A stretch of 64,000 nt of DNA from Halalkalibacter alkalisediminis (GCF_028610705.1 NZ_JAQQWT010000002.1:186001-250000), one strand, 5' to 3'; shown: positions 27,898 to 37,424, counted from the stretch's first letter. Made by a program: numbers and translations. The notes: generated by a model not told the origin, from the letters alone.

Positions 27898-29940
27898 ATG
27901 CAAACATACATAAATAAAAAAGATGGGATCTTTCCATCCGTTTGTTCACTTGACTGTCCTGATCAATGTGGGCTTCTTGTCCATAAAAAAGACGGGAAAA
28001 TTGTTAAAGTTCAAGGCGATCCCGATCATCCTATTACTCAAGGGAATATTTGCAATAAAGTACGAAATATGTCTGAGCGATTATACGATTCCAAGCGATT
28101 AACCACTCCTTTAAAACGAGTAGGACCAAAAGGCTCAGGATCGTTCACTCCTATTTCTTGGACTGAAGCGATTGACACGATTGTGTCTAATTGGAAACAG
28201 CTATTAAATGAACACGGACCTGAATCGATCCTTCCTTATAGTTTTTATGGGAATATGGGAAATATTAATGCTGAGGGTATGGACCGTCGCTTCTTTAACC
28301 GACTTGGCGCTAGCCAGTTAGACCGAGCCATATGTTCATCTGCTGGGGCTACTGGTTATTCATACACCATGGGAAGTAGCGCTGGAACCGATCCTGAGGA
28401 AACCACAGAAACCAAGCTCTTTATCATGTGGGGGATTAATGCAGTAAGTACTAATATGCATCAGATGATGCTTGCACAAAAAGCTCGGAAAAACGGCGCG
28501 AAAATGGTCGTGATTGATGTTCATAAAAATCAAACAGGTCGAATGGCCGATTGGTTTATTCCTATTTTACCAGGTACTGACAGTGCTCTAGCACTAGGAA
28601 TAATGCATATTTTATTTGCTGAGAACATGGTAAACCGTGATTTTATGAAAGAGTTTACTGTGGGTTACGAAGAATTAGAAGAACATGTCAAATCGTATGA
28701 TCCAGAAACAGTATCCACCATTACCGGTGTTACAGTGGAAGATCTCTATAAGTTAACGCGCATGTACGGAACCACTTCTCCTTCTTTAATTAGAATTGGA
28801 AATGGGTTACAGCATCATGATAATGGAGGAATGATCGTTCGCACAATTGCCTGTCTGCCTGCTTTAACAGGGGCTTGGTTACATACTGGTGGCGGCGCTA
28901 TTAAATCCAACAGTAGTTTCTTAAGTCATAATGTCAATGCTCTACAAAGGCCTGATTTACTAGAAAATAAACATACACGTATGTTTAATATGAACCAACT
29001 AGGACATGTATTGTTAGAAGCCTCTCCTCCTGTGCGTTCCTTATTCGTCTATAATTCTAACCCTGCTGTTGTCACACCGGAGAGCAATAAAGTACGAAAA
29101 GGATTAGAACGTGATGACCTATTTATGATTGTACACGATTTATTTTTAACAGAAACAGCTCAATATGCTGACATTGTCTTACCAGCAACATCAGCATTTG
29201 AACATGCTGACTTCTATACCTCATACTGGCATCATTATGTTCACATGCAACAGCCGGTCATTGACCCTTATGGGGAAAGTAAATCGAATATGGATGTATT
29301 CAGGCTACTCTCCGAAGCTATGGGATTTGAAGAGGAAGCATTGAAAGATTCTGATGAGCAATTAATGCGTCAAGCACTTAACAATCCAACAAATCCTTAT
29401 GCTAAACATGTGAATTATGATTCTTTACGTAAGGAAAAATATATGAAAGCGGACCGGAGCACTTTCAGTTTTAAGAAGTTAAATACACCAAGTGGCAAGA
29501 TTGAACTCTATTCAGAAAAAATGGTAAGAAACGGATATCCAGGACTGCCTACTTATACTCCTTTAATAGACGATGGTCACTTTCCTTTTCTATTTATTCC
29601 TGGACCCAATCACAATTTCTTAAACTCGACCTTCTCCAATAACGAGAAACATATCAAGCTAGAGAAAAATGCGAAAATCCATCTAAATCAATCTGATGGG
29701 GATATGTTAGGAATTGAGAATGATGATTTAGTCAGAATTTGGAATGATCGCGGAGAATGTGAGCTTCCTGCTGTTGTTGGAGATTACGTCCTTCCTGGAG
29801 TCATAGTTAGTCAGGGATTATGGGCTGATATGCCAGGTAAAAAACAATTGGTCAATAGCTTAGTGCCCGACCGACTTGCAGATATGGGTGGCGGCGCGAC
29901 ATTCTTTTCAGGTCGTGTAAATATCGAAAAAGTTTATTAA
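27898..29940 (+). CDS. Molybdopterin oxidoreductase (YyaE-like)
   Basis: 680 residues of the formate-dehydrogenase/DMSO-reductase superfamily. The N-terminal [4Fe-4S] ligands are Cys16, Cys20, Cys24 and Cys52 (VCSLDCPDQCGLL and NICNK). Molybdopterin domains follow (FIMWGINAVSTN, VIDVHKNQTGRMADW, ILPGTDSALALG), and the C-terminal dinucleotide-binding domain ends GPNHNFLNSTFSN and SQGLWADMPG. There is no Tat signal, so it is cytoplasmic. No iron-sulfur or membrane partner is adjacent. Resembles B. subtilis YyaE, whose substrate is not known. Confidence 0.88.
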   Translation: MQTYINKKDGIFPSVCSLDCPDQCGLLVHKKDGKIVKVQGDPDHPITQGNICNKVRNMSERLYDSKRLTTPLKRVGPKGSGSFTPISWTEAIDTIVSNWKQLLNEHGPESILPYSFYGNMGNINAEGMDRRFFNRLGASQLDRAICSSAGATGYSYTMGSSAGTDPEETTETKLFIMWGINAVSTNMHQMMLAQKARKNGAKMVVIDVHKNQTGRMADWFIPILPGTDSALALGIMHILFAENMVNRDFMKEFTVGYEELEEHVKSYDPETVSTITGVTVEDLYKLTRMYGTTSPSLIRIGNGLQHHDNGGMIVRTIACLPALTGAWLHTGGGAIKSNSSFLSHNVNALQRPDLLENKHTRMFNMNQLGHVLLEASPPVRSLFVYNSNPAVVTPESNKVRKGLERDDLFMIVHDLFLTETAQYADIVLPATSAFEHADFYTSYWHHYVHMQQPVIDPYGESKSNMDVFRLLSEAMGFEEEALKDSDEQLMRQALNNPTNPYAKHVNYDSLRKEKYMKADRSTFSFKKLNTPSGKIELYSEKMVRNGYPGLPTYTPLIDDGHFPFLFIPGPNHNFLNSTFSNNEKHIKLEKNAKIHLNQSDGDMLGIENDDLVRIWNDRGECELPAVVGDYVLPGVIVSQGLWADMPGKKQLVNSLVPDRLADMGGGATFFSGRVNIEKVY

Positions 29941-29943
29941 CCT

Positions 29944-29990
29944 ACTGAGGGTGATTCAAGATTATGAATCACCCTCTCTTTTTTTTGCAA
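29944..29990 (+). terminator. Intrinsic terminator of the oxidoreductase gene
   Basis: GAGGGTGATTCA pairs with TGAATCACCCTC, followed by CTTTTTTTT. Confidence 0.88.
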
Positions 29991-30101
29991 ACATACCTTT
30001 TTATCAAGTAGATTGAACCAATCTATCATAATTTACATACATGTACATATAAATGGACAAAGCGTATTTAATCAATGAATCAAAGATTGGTGGTGCTAAA
30101 A

Positions 30102-30251
30102 TTGAAAATTATCTCATGGTACGCGCACAAAGAAAAAGGCAACAAAAAAGAAGAAGAAAGAATAAATTTAGAAAAATCTCCAGCTAAGAGCTTATTTAAA
30201 ATTAAGAAAAATAAAAAAGAAACTGAAAATGTAGAAGATGTAAAAGAATAA
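30102..30251 (+). CDS. Possible small Lys/Glu-rich protein
   Basis: 49 codons from TTG 30102 to TAA 30251: MKIISWYAHKEKGNKKEEER, then lysine- and glutamate-rich sequence ending ENVEDVKE. A GGTGGTG lies 9 bases upstream. Highly charged, no membrane segment. Too short and biased to be certain; no family recognised. Confidence 0.4.
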   Translation: MKIISWYAHKEKGNKKEEERINLEKSPAKSLFKIKKNKKETENVEDVKE

Positions 30252-30305
30252 GGAAATTAACATGAGCCCCCGTAATTAGGAGGGCTCTAATTCATTGCTT
30301 CATGA

Positions 30306-31015
30306 TCAAAACGCAAACACATGATTGCCAATCGTGGTAGATACGCTTCGACTTCTTATCCATTGATCGTTCGTTCGAGCAGGATTATAAAAATACAAGG
30401 AGCCATTTGTAGGATCTTCTCCTTTAAGGGCTCTAGTTGCTGCATCATAATTTACGGAATTAGGTGTTGCGCATAAATCGCTCCATTTCCGTCTGGAATA
30501 AATTGAAAATGACCATTATTTCTTTCTAAAATAACGCCTTCTACTGTATTCGGAAATAATCTGCTTTTAACACGATTCATGATGACAGCCGCTACGGCAA
30601 TTTGTCTTTCTAAAGGTTCACCTCTAGCTTCACAAAAAATGATTTTGGCAAGCCAGTCTAACTGCGCTTGATTTACAGGAGCTTGTATCGGTGCTGATGG
30701 TGTTAACGTCGTCGCCTCGTTTGGAATCATTAAGCTCTGACCGATCCGAATCAAATCTGTTGTCAATTGATTCACTTCTCTTAAGGCTCCTACGGTCACG
30801 CCATGTCTTGCCGCTATTCCTGATAATGTATCTCCAGCTACCACTTGGTACCCAGTTGTTGATGTGGCAGTATTGGTGCTGATGGTGAAGGTACCGCGTT
30901 TAGAATAGTCAACCTTTGTCCCACTCGAATTAGATCACTCGTTAATTGATCCCCCTTTGTAGTTACTGTTCCCGATTCCATATTTTTTAGAAGTAATCGC
31001 CAAGATTAGCTATAT
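30306..31015 (-). pseudogene. Broken LysM-SleB cell-wall hydrolase
   Basis: Pieces of one spore-cortex-lytic type hydrolase lie in three frames on the minus strand. First a damaged LysM (LAITSKKYG, then LTSDLIRVGQRLTI in another frame); then from about 30850 a second LysM (VAGDTLSGIAARHGVTV, LIRIGQSLMIPN) and the start of the Hydrolase_2 domain (WLAKIIFCEARGEPLERQIA, VAAVIMNRVKSRLFPNTV). A two-base insertion near 30455-30465 ends that frame, and YDAATRALKGEDPTNGSLYF with NPARTNDQW and TTIGNHVFAF continues to a stop at 30306. At least three frameshifts, so it is not made as one protein; the 130-residue middle frame may still be translated. Confidence 0.82.
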
Positions 31016-31167
31016 TGATTAATCATATTTAGTACGATCGTTATAAAACTGATTTAAGTGGATATCGGACAGGCAACAATGGTTACCTTTCAAAACAAAA
31101 AACATTCCTTAATGGAATGTTCCGTAATCACCAACGTAAGAGTTTACAGTTTTCATTTCTCTCTAGC

Positions 31168-31389
31168 TTAAATATCTAGTTGATTTAAAACATCTCTAAG
31201 CTTTACAAGCTCCTCTGTTGAGAGCGTCAACCCTTTACCCATTTTCTCATGATTAGGGGCCCAGTCTCGAATATCATACTTTGGCTCTCGTCCATTCCAA
31301 CTAACTAAATTAAGTTCTTTGCTCCAACCTTTTGAATTTTCAGCTAAAACTCCGACAGTTTCTATAATTTCATATTTTATCTCAGCCAT
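31168..31389 (-). CDS. ydbC: YdbC-like PC4 domain protein
   Basis: 73 residues of the YdbC/PC4 family of small single-stranded DNA-binding proteins (transcriptional coactivator p15 fold). Pattern: IKYEIIETVGVLAENSKGW, ELNLVSWNGREPKYDIRDW, GKGLTLSTEELVKLRDVL. AAAGGA lies 9 bases before ATG 31389; the frame to 31398 adds three residues without support. Likely binds ssDNA in replication, repair or transcription; the exact role in bacilli is not settled. Confidence 0.88.
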   Translation of the reverse strand: MAEIKYEIIETVGVLAENSKGWSKELNLVSWNGREPKYDIRDWAPNHEKMGKGLTLSTEELVKLRDVLNQLDI

Positions 31390-31433
31390 GTTATCCAATC
31401 CTTTCTTTAATGAATCGCTTTAACTTTCTCCTT

Positions 31434-32081
31434 CTAAATTCTTCTTTTTTCGTACCTTTTTTCCATCACATATTGATAAATTGAAATACTAACAAATAGC
31501 CACATGCCGCTTACAAGAAACGCAGCAACAATATCACTAGGGTAATGAACTCTTAAATAGATTCGGCTAAAACCAATGACACTTATCATAATAGAGCTTA
31601 ATATGATTAAGAGTATGCGTCCCCAAACGGTTGAGATATGTCTCCAAAATAAAAAGGTTACAATTCCGTAGAGTGATACCGCTGCCATTGTGTGTCCACT
31701 TGGATAACTAAAACCATTTTCTACTACAATTTGCTCAAAAGGTCGTTCTCTTTTAAAAACAAACTTTAAATTTTGATTAATACCCGTAGATCCTAGAGAC
31801 ACAATGACAAATAAGAGAACTTCATCTTTTTTACGATATAAAACATAAATAATAGCAAGAAAAATAAATGAAAGGACGACGACAGGACCTGTTGAACCCA
31901 AATGACTGAAAAAACTCATGAACTTTGTTAAGAACGCTGATTCAATCGGTTTAACCAGATTTAGTAAGGCTTTATCGAGAGGGAGTACCTCTCCATTTGT
32001 GACAAAATAGGTTGTCGTTATAAAACCTGCTAAAGGCAAAATAAAAAAAAGGATGAACATCCACCATAACTTGTGCTTCAT
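31434..32081 (-). CDS. PAP2 superfamily membrane phosphatase
   Basis: 215 residues with six membrane segments. The acid-phosphatase motifs are complete: KRERPFE (KxxxxxxRP region), PSGHTMAA, and SRIYLRVHYPSDI. Could act on undecaprenyl pyrophosphate or phosphatidylglycerol phosphate at the outer face of the membrane. I start at 32081, where AGAGGTG is well spaced. Resembles the YodM/BcrC group; the substrate is not determined. Confidence 0.88.
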   Translation of the reverse strand: MKHKLWWMFILFFILPLAGFITTTYFVTNGEVLPLDKALLNLVKPIESAFLTKFMSFFSHLGSTGPVVVLSFIFLAIIYVLYRKKDEVLLFVIVSLGSTGINQNLKFVFKRERPFEQIVVENGFSYPSGHTMAAVSLYGIVTFLFWRHISTVWGRILLIILSSIMISVIGFSRIYLRVHYPSDIVAAFLVSGMWLFVSISIYQYVMEKRYEKRRI

Positions 32082-32164
32082 CTCATACACCTCTACTTTG
32101 ATCAAAGACCTAAAATATATAGTCCTCTACTTTTGAGGTTTATATGCAGAGTTACATGTGTAAG

Positions 32165-32587
32165 CTATTTTCCCCTTTTAAACGTAAATGACTTATCTTC
32201 ATCCACCGCTGCCACCAACTCAACCTTTATCCTGTTTGGACATCAAAATAGACCCCATAGTGTTTTGAACCTCCTGCGTTAGGATATTTGTCTTCATATA
32301 GAACCGTCACCTGCTTTTCTTTTATCTTTTTGGTTATTTCATCCACCTGTTTTTTTGATTTAGCATGAAAGGCTAAATGATTTAAGCCAACTCTGCAGCG
32401 ATGATAAGGCACGTCCGTAAAGCGTTCTTCTAATTGAACAAAAACCAAGTACGTTCGCTCGAACTTCCCCAACTTATACCAAAATCCATTTTTGAAAAGC
32501 CTCATAGCCTAGTTCTGTTAAAACCCCCCCAAAAAAATCACTTGATTTCTCTAAATTAGCAACATACAATTCCAGATGACATAACAA
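32165..32587 (-). pseudogene. Frameshifted VOC (glyoxalase-like) protein gene
   Basis: AAAGGAGG then TTG at 32587 opens CHLELYVANLEKSSDFFGG, which stops; LTELGYEAFQKW continues in another frame; the middle (YLVFVQLEERFTDVPYHRCR, VGLNHLAFHAKSKKQV, YPNAGG) lies in a third; and PNRIKVELVAAVDED ends at TAG 32165 after a further shift near 32240. Together these match a normal VOC protein of about 140 residues. At least two indels; the 92-residue middle frame alone would lack the first and last beta strands. Confidence 0.78.
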
Positions 32588-32653
32588 TGAACCTCCTTTA
32601 ACAAAATAAAAAGGACTACTAACTTACTTCAGCATTAGTAGTCCTAAGTTTTA

Positions 32654-33688
32654 TTATTCTACAATATTAACAAAAATATCTTCTAATGAAGGCGACTCTT
32701 GAATCAAGTCAAATTCCAACATCCAATCAATTGTTTCTTGCCAAGAACCTGCTTCTTGACTTCCAAATCCATCTTCAGACTCCATTTTTGGAAGTAAGAT
32801 GTTTAAGCTTTCTTGTTCTACTTCTTCAATTAATGGAAAATGAGCTTCGTCTTGATTCGTTAACAAGATGTTAAGAGCTTCCTCAGGATTATCTCTCATG
32901 AACTCATAGCCCTTTGACGCTCCACGCCAAAACGCTTTAATTTCCTCTTCTTGCCTTTCCCAAGTTTGATCATTTGTGACAACGACTAGCTCATAGTAAC
33001 TTGGAACTCCATAATCAACAGGATTGAAATAGCGCGTTTCGTGACCATTATGTCTTAACACAGGTACTTCATGATTAATATACGCTCCAATAACGGCTTC
33101 AACACGCTCACTTACTACAGAAGAACCTAATTCAAAGCCTACGTCAATCATTTGTACATTCTCTGGATTTCCACCATCATTTTGAACCATTGTACTTAAA
33201 ATCGATTCATTAAGCGGTATACCAGGAAACCCTACTTGCTTGCCCTCTAAATCTTTCGGCGACTCAATCTCACTATCTTCAAGAAACACGACGTGATTAA
33301 GAGGTGAGCGAACAATCGCACCAATTGATTTGACAGGAACATTTTGTGTCGCACGAGCAATTACAACATCTGGTTGATAAGAAATACCTAATGTCACTTG
33401 CCCAGCAGCTGCTAAATTAATAGGGTCCGTTGGGTTAGCAGGAAATTTAATATTGAGTTTAATTCCCTCTTCTTCAAAATAACCCTTTTCTTGTGCAACG
33501 TATAAATAACTATGTACCGCATTAGGATACCAATCTAACATAATATCCATTTCTGTTAATTTTACACCTTCTTCTGTAGCTGGTACAGGCGAAGCTGTTT
33601 CCGGCTCTGATTGCTCTTCACCACCCCCACACGCTGTAAGACCCGCTAACAAGATTGCACTAACAGTAGCTGTTAACCATTTTTTCAT
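32654..33688 (-). CDS. thiY: Thiamine-precursor ABC transporter, substrate-binding lipoprotein
   Basis: 344 residues. Lipobox LTAC places the anchored Cys at residue 20. NMT1/Thi5-like periplasmic-binding fold: MLDWYPNAVHSYLYVAQEKGYF, LGISYQPDVVIARA, GFPGIPLNES. Binds formylaminopyrimidine or HMP outside the membrane and passes it to ThiX. Last gene of the ylmB-tenA-thiZ-thiX-thiY operon; its ATG overlaps the end of thiX. Under TPP riboswitch control. Confidence 0.92.
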   Translation of the reverse strand: MKKWLTATVSAILLAGLTACGGGEEQSEPETASPVPATEEGVKLTEMDIMLDWYPNAVHSYLYVAQEKGYFEEEGIKLNIKFPANPTDPINLAAAGQVTLGISYQPDVVIARATQNVPVKSIGAIVRSPLNHVVFLEDSEIESPKDLEGKQVGFPGIPLNESILSTMVQNDGGNPENVQMIDVGFELGSSVVSERVEAVIGAYINHEVPVLRHNGHETRYFNPVDYGVPSYYELVVVTNDQTWERQEEEIKAFWRGASKGYEFMRDNPEEALNILLTNQDEAHFPLIEEVEQESLNILLPKMESEDGFGSQEAGSWQETIDWMLEFDLIQESPSLEDIFVNIVE

Positions 33689-34437
33689 TCTGTTCTCCTC
33701 CACTTTAACGATAATTTTTCTAGTAAAACAACAAGTAAGAATAAGATTATTCCTATCGCTGATAACAAGACAATTGGCGCGAATACACCCGCACCATCAA
33801 ATTGGGTCATCATTCTCCTGCTAAAATAGCCTAGACCTGATTGAGCACCAAGCCATTCCCCAATCGCTGCCCCAATAACGCTTAACGTAACTGCCACTTT
33901 TAAACCAGAAAAAAAGTGCGGCAGAGCAGATGGGACATTTAATTTTAAAAAGATGTCCTTTTGACTCGCTCCCATTGTTTGAAGCAATTCTTTTAACTCT
34001 TTGCTACTAGACTTTAGACCATCAAACGTATTAACTGTTATCGGAAAAAAGGTTATTAGCAAGGTCACAACGACTTTACTCCAGATCGAATAGCCGAACC
34101 ACAAAACAAAAATGGGAGCTAAAGCAATAATAGGAATCGTTTGTGACGAAATAATAATTGGGTAAAAAGCTCTCTCTGCCGCTTTACTAATACTCATCCA
34201 AACGGCTAGGGCTACTCCTAAGACAATAGATAAGGCTAAACCTGTCACGATGATCAACAATGTCGATGGTAGATGAACGGTGAATAAGATTTGCCTAATG
34301 TCCCAAAGCTTCACAGCGACTTCGGTTGGCGCTGGTAATATAAACGTCATCCCGATAAATCTAGCTACTGCTTCCCAAAGAATAAGAAGCAACAGAACAA
34401 CAAGAACAGGTGGTGCATAATTAGGGATCCTCTTCAT
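33685..34437 (-). CDS. thiX: Thiamine-precursor ABC transporter permease
   Basis: 250 residues, six membrane segments, BPD-type permease. The EAA loop for contact with the ATPase reads ELKELLQTMGASQKDIFLKLNVPSALPHFFSGL. It overlaps thiZ by four bases at its start and thiY at its end, so the three are translated together. Pyrimidine import follows from the neighbours. Confidence 0.92.
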   Translation of the reverse strand: MKRIPNYAPPVLVVLLLLILWEAVARFIGMTFILPAPTEVAVKLWDIRQILFTVHLPSTLLIIVTGLALSIVLGVALAVWMSISKAAERAFYPIIISSQTIPIIALAPIFVLWFGYSIWSKVVVTLLITFFPITVNTFDGLKSSSKELKELLQTMGASQKDIFLKLNVPSALPHFFSGLKVAVTLSVIGAAIGEWLGAQSGLGYFSRRMMTQFDGAGVFAPIVLLSAIGIILFLLVVLLEKLSLKWRRTE

Positions 34438-35210
34438 GATTTCACCTGTTTACGTAGTTGTTCAATCAACTGTTCTTTCACAGCTATGACTTCCGGTGAA
34501 TGAATGTCCCGAATTGCTCGCGGTCGTTTTAATGGAACAACGACTTCTTCTAGACTCTGAACAGGCGCCTCAGAAAAAACAAAAATACGATCAGATAAGA
34601 ACAATGCTTCATCCACATCATGTGTAATAAAAAGAATCGTTGATTTCCATTTCTCCCATTGCTCTAATAACCACTCTTGCATAGAGAGGCGTGTAATCGC
34701 ATCAAGAGCACTAAAAGGCTCGTCTAGCAATAGAACATTCGATCCACTTAAAACGGTTCGGAGAAAGGAGACACGTTGTCTCATTCCACCTGATAAATCA
34801 CCTGGGTACATATTTTCTACTCCATTTAAACCAAATTCATGTAAAAGTTGAATGACTTGTTTGTGCGCTTCTTGCTTATGAATACCTTTTATTTCTAATG
34901 GCAGTGCTGCGTTAGTTAAAATCGTTCTCCATGGCATAAGTAAATCTTGTTGTGGCATATAGCCAACTTTTCCAAATCGGTCGGAATATGAATGGCCATT
35001 AATCAAAATCTCACCATGAACGGGTTGTTCTAGTCCAGTTATCAGCCTAAATAAGGTTGTTTTCCCTGAACCGCTCGGCCCAATGATGCTAACAAATTCA
35101 CCTTCATCAACCTCAAAACTAAGCGAATCAAGGATGTGATCTTGATTTTGCTTTTGACCTTTTTTGTAGAGAAAGCTCACTTCCTTAAATTGCAAGGAAT
35201 GTTTACTCAT
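34434..35210 (-). CDS. thiZ: Thiamine-precursor ABC transporter ATPase
   Basis: 258 residues. Walker A GPSGSGKTTLF, signature LSGGMRQRVSFLRT, Walker B NVLLLDEPFSALD and H-loop ITHDVDEA. The ATG at 35210 overlaps the tenA stop in ATGAGTAA, showing translational coupling. Resembles the nitrate/taurine ATPase group; the thiamine role comes from the operon. Confidence 0.92.
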   Translation of the reverse strand: MSKHSLQFKEVSFLYKKGQKQNQDHILDSLSFEVDEGEFVSIIGPSGSGKTTLFRLITGLEQPVHGEILINGHSYSDRFGKVGYMPQQDLLMPWRTILTNAALPLEIKGIHKQEAHKQVIQLLHEFGLNGVENMYPGDLSGGMRQRVSFLRTVLSGSNVLLLDEPFSALDAITRLSMQEWLLEQWEKWKSTILFITHDVDEALFLSDRIFVFSEAPVQSLEEVVVPLKRPRAIRDIHSPEVIAVKEQLIEQLRKQVKS

Positions 35211-35877
35211 CTGTTGGCCACATCGCTTGATTAAAGGACATATCCCAGAACATATATTCAAAGCGCGTTGTATTTAAAAAGATTTCTTCAAGTTTAGCTA
35301 TTTCCGACTCTGGTTTTCCTTCTGTTAATTGGTCCAATAGATCTATGCACCAATCAGCTAGTTCCTCGAACTCCTTCGAGCTATACATTTGGATCCATTC
35401 CCCGTAAAACTCATGCTCACTCGCTCCAGGAATTTGATTTAATTCTTTACCAATTTCCGAGTAACTCCACATACAAGGTAGAATAGCAGCTACTAAATCA
35501 GCGAGCGTTCCATTTTGACCAACATGTAACATATAATGGCTGTAAGCTAACGTCGTTGGTGAAGGCTTTGCTTGTTCAAATTCATCTTCATTCACGCCAA
35601 ATTTCTTCGCATATTGGCGGTGAAGAGACATTTCTTCATTCAAAGTAGAATCTAGTAATCTTGCAAACTTACCCATGGTTTCTAGATCTTCTGCTTTCAT
35701 TACTCCTAGAGCAAACAACTTAGCATAATCAATTAAATAAAGATAGTCTTGGATCATAAAGAAGCGAAACTTCTCTTGATCTAATGTGCCGTCCCCAATG
35801 CCTTGAACAAAAGGATGCGCATGGTTCTTTCTCCAAATCGGTTGCAATTCTTTATATAAGCGTTCGCTAAATTTCAT
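35203..35877 (-). CDS. tenA: Thiaminase II / aminopyrimidine aminohydrolase
   Basis: 224 residues, the family length. Hydrolyses aminomethyl-pyrimidine from degraded thiamine to HMP. Active-site residues fall at the B. subtilis TenA positions: Cys135 in AILPCMWSYSEIG and Asp44 in MIQDYLYLIDY; a C-terminal RFEYMFWDM carries the conserved Glu/Tyr region. Start at 35877 with AAAGAGGTG upstream; the gene begins inside the end of ylmB. Confidence 0.93.
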   Translation of the reverse strand: MKFSERLYKELQPIWRKNHAHPFVQGIGDGTLDQEKFRFFMIQDYLYLIDYAKLFALGVMKAEDLETMGKFARLLDSTLNEEMSLHRQYAKKFGVNEDEFEQAKPSPTTLAYSHYMLHVGQNGTLADLVAAILPCMWSYSEIGKELNQIPGASEHEFYGEWIQMYSSKEFEELADWCIDLLDQLTEGKPESEIAKLEEIFLNTTRFEYMFWDMSFNQAMWPTDE

Positions 35878-35891
35878 GTTAGACACCTCTT

Positions 35892-37166
35892 TTATTCCTG
35901 ATTGTTGGTCCATTCACAAATGAATTTCATCAGTGTTTTTGTGTATTCCACTAGCTGTTCAATCGATACTTGTTCATTCACTGAATGGGCATTAAGCAAA
36001 TCTCCAGGCCCGTAAATAGCGGTTGGAATTCCTGCGTCCGCGAGCCAGCCTCCGTCCGTAACAGTTGGAGAAACATCAACAATTGCTTCTTTTCCAGTCA
36101 CATGATGATGGGACTTTGCCAAAAGTTTGACTCCGGCATGTGTAGGGTCAATTTCAAGGGATGGAAAAATTTCACCTCGATCTTCTATCATTGATGCTCC
36201 ACCCCAAGTAAAGGTAGGAAGGTTGTCCCGTAACCAAATATCACCTTCTGCTACTTTTAAGATGTGATCCTCAACTTCCTTTGAAACCTGATCGTACGTT
36301 TCATTGGGATAAAAATGAACAGTAACCCAAAGTCGACATTCGTCTGCGATAAAAGCAGCATGCCTCCCACCTTCTATTACAGCAGGATTAATCGTATTTG
36401 CTCCTGGTGGAAACCCTGGATAACTTTTAGTGACAGCCCAGTGACGTTCCAGTTCTTGTAATCCTTCTATTATTTTCACCATCTTCTCAATTGCACTAGC
36501 TGCAACTAAGTTTCCACCTGCGTGAATCATGTTTCTTCGTGTGGCGTCATGATAGGTCTGACTGCTTTTTACCGTAATCCAACCTGTAATGACCCCACCT
36601 TGGCCCTGTATATGTAAGTCGCTCGTATCCACAACCACTGCAAAATCAGCGGTGCTTCCTCGTTTGCAACATTGAAGCGTTCCAGCTTCTCCAACTTCTT
36701 CCCCGATTACGGATTGAAAGATGAGGTCTCCCGGTAATTCAACCCCCGCTTCGCGGAGTAATTTTATGGCAAATATAGCACCAGCTAAACCGCCTTTCAT
36801 ATCGGCAGCTCCTCGACCAATCACCACCCCATCTCGAACGATCGGCGTAAATGGATCCGTTTCCCACTGTTCATCTTCACTTACTTCTGCCACGTCCATA
36901 TGTCCATTAATAATTAAACTGTTGTAGTTATTCGAATCACTTCCTTTTAGAATTCCAACGACATTTGGATCATTTGGATATACATCCCACATATCGATCT
37001 CAAACCCAAGCTCCTCTAGCAACGATGCAACATACAGTTGTGCTTCCTTTGTATTGCGAGCTGGTGGTGCTGGTGTTTCAAATGAGATGAATGTCTTTAA
37101 TAGTTCAAGCAACTCTTCGTGACGTTCATCGACCTGTCTAAGGATTGATTCCATTTTTTCTGACAC
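35892..37166 (-). CDS. ylmB: Formylaminopyrimidine deformylase (M20 family)
   Basis: 424 residues, zinc amidohydrolase of the ArgE/DapE/ACY1 family. Metal ligands: INGHMDV (His, Asp), GRGAADMKGG (Asp), GEEVGEAG (Glu) and the C-terminal SVNEQ region with AHS. YlmB deformylates N-formyl-aminomethylpyrimidine so that TenA can act. GTG start with AGGAGGG. First gene behind the TPP riboswitch, matching the salvage operon of B. halodurans and relatives. Confidence 0.88.
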   Translation of the reverse strand: MSEKMESILRQVDERHEELLELLKTFISFETPAPPARNTKEAQLYVASLLEELGFEIDMWDVYPNDPNVVGILKGSDSNNYNSLIINGHMDVAEVSEDEQWETDPFTPIVRDGVVIGRGAADMKGGLAGAIFAIKLLREAGVELPGDLIFQSVIGEEVGEAGTLQCCKRGSTADFAVVVDTSDLHIQGQGGVITGWITVKSSQTYHDATRRNMIHAGGNLVAASAIEKMVKIIEGLQELERHWAVTKSYPGFPPGANTINPAVIEGGRHAAFIADECRLWVTVHFYPNETYDQVSKEVEDHILKVAEGDIWLRDNLPTFTWGGASMIEDRGEIFPSLEIDPTHAGVKLLAKSHHHVTGKEAIVDVSPTVTDGGWLADAGIPTAIYGPGDLLNAHSVNEQVSIEQLVEYTKTLMKFICEWTNNQE

Positions 37167-37254
37167 TATTGTCCCTCCTATTATTTAAGATAAGTCAAAG
37201 AAATAGACTTTCATGCTTATCGAAACCTATCCTGATTTTCACCATTTACTTATT

Positions 37255-37287
37255 AAAAAAACCACTTCTATTAATAGAAGTGGTTTA
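37255..37287 (-). terminator. Riboswitch-controlled terminator
   Basis: AACCACTTCTATT pairs with AATAGAAGTGGTT, then TTTTTT on the minus strand. Its 5' arm contains CACTTC, complementary to GAAGTG at the end of the TPP aptamer, giving a plausible antiterminator switch. Confidence 0.85.
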
Positions 37288-37339
37288 TATTGGCAAATTA
37301 CTAATTAAACAAAAGTTTGGATAAATAGAATTTACGAAC

Positions 37340-37424
37340 ACTTCTTCCCTACGCTAGTACAAACTAGATCAGGTTTTAAGGGTTAAGATTTTCATCTCTC
37401 TCAGCTATATAGCACCCCTAGTAG
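37340..37424 (-). ncRNA. TPP riboswitch (THI element)
   Basis: Minus strand shows all THI-box blocks in order: ACTAGGGGTGCT, GCTGAGAGAGATG, AACCCTTAAAACCTGATCT, and TACTAGCGTAGGGAAG. Thiamine pyrophosphate binding should favour the downstream terminator and shut off ylmB-tenA-thiZXY. Confidence 0.96.
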
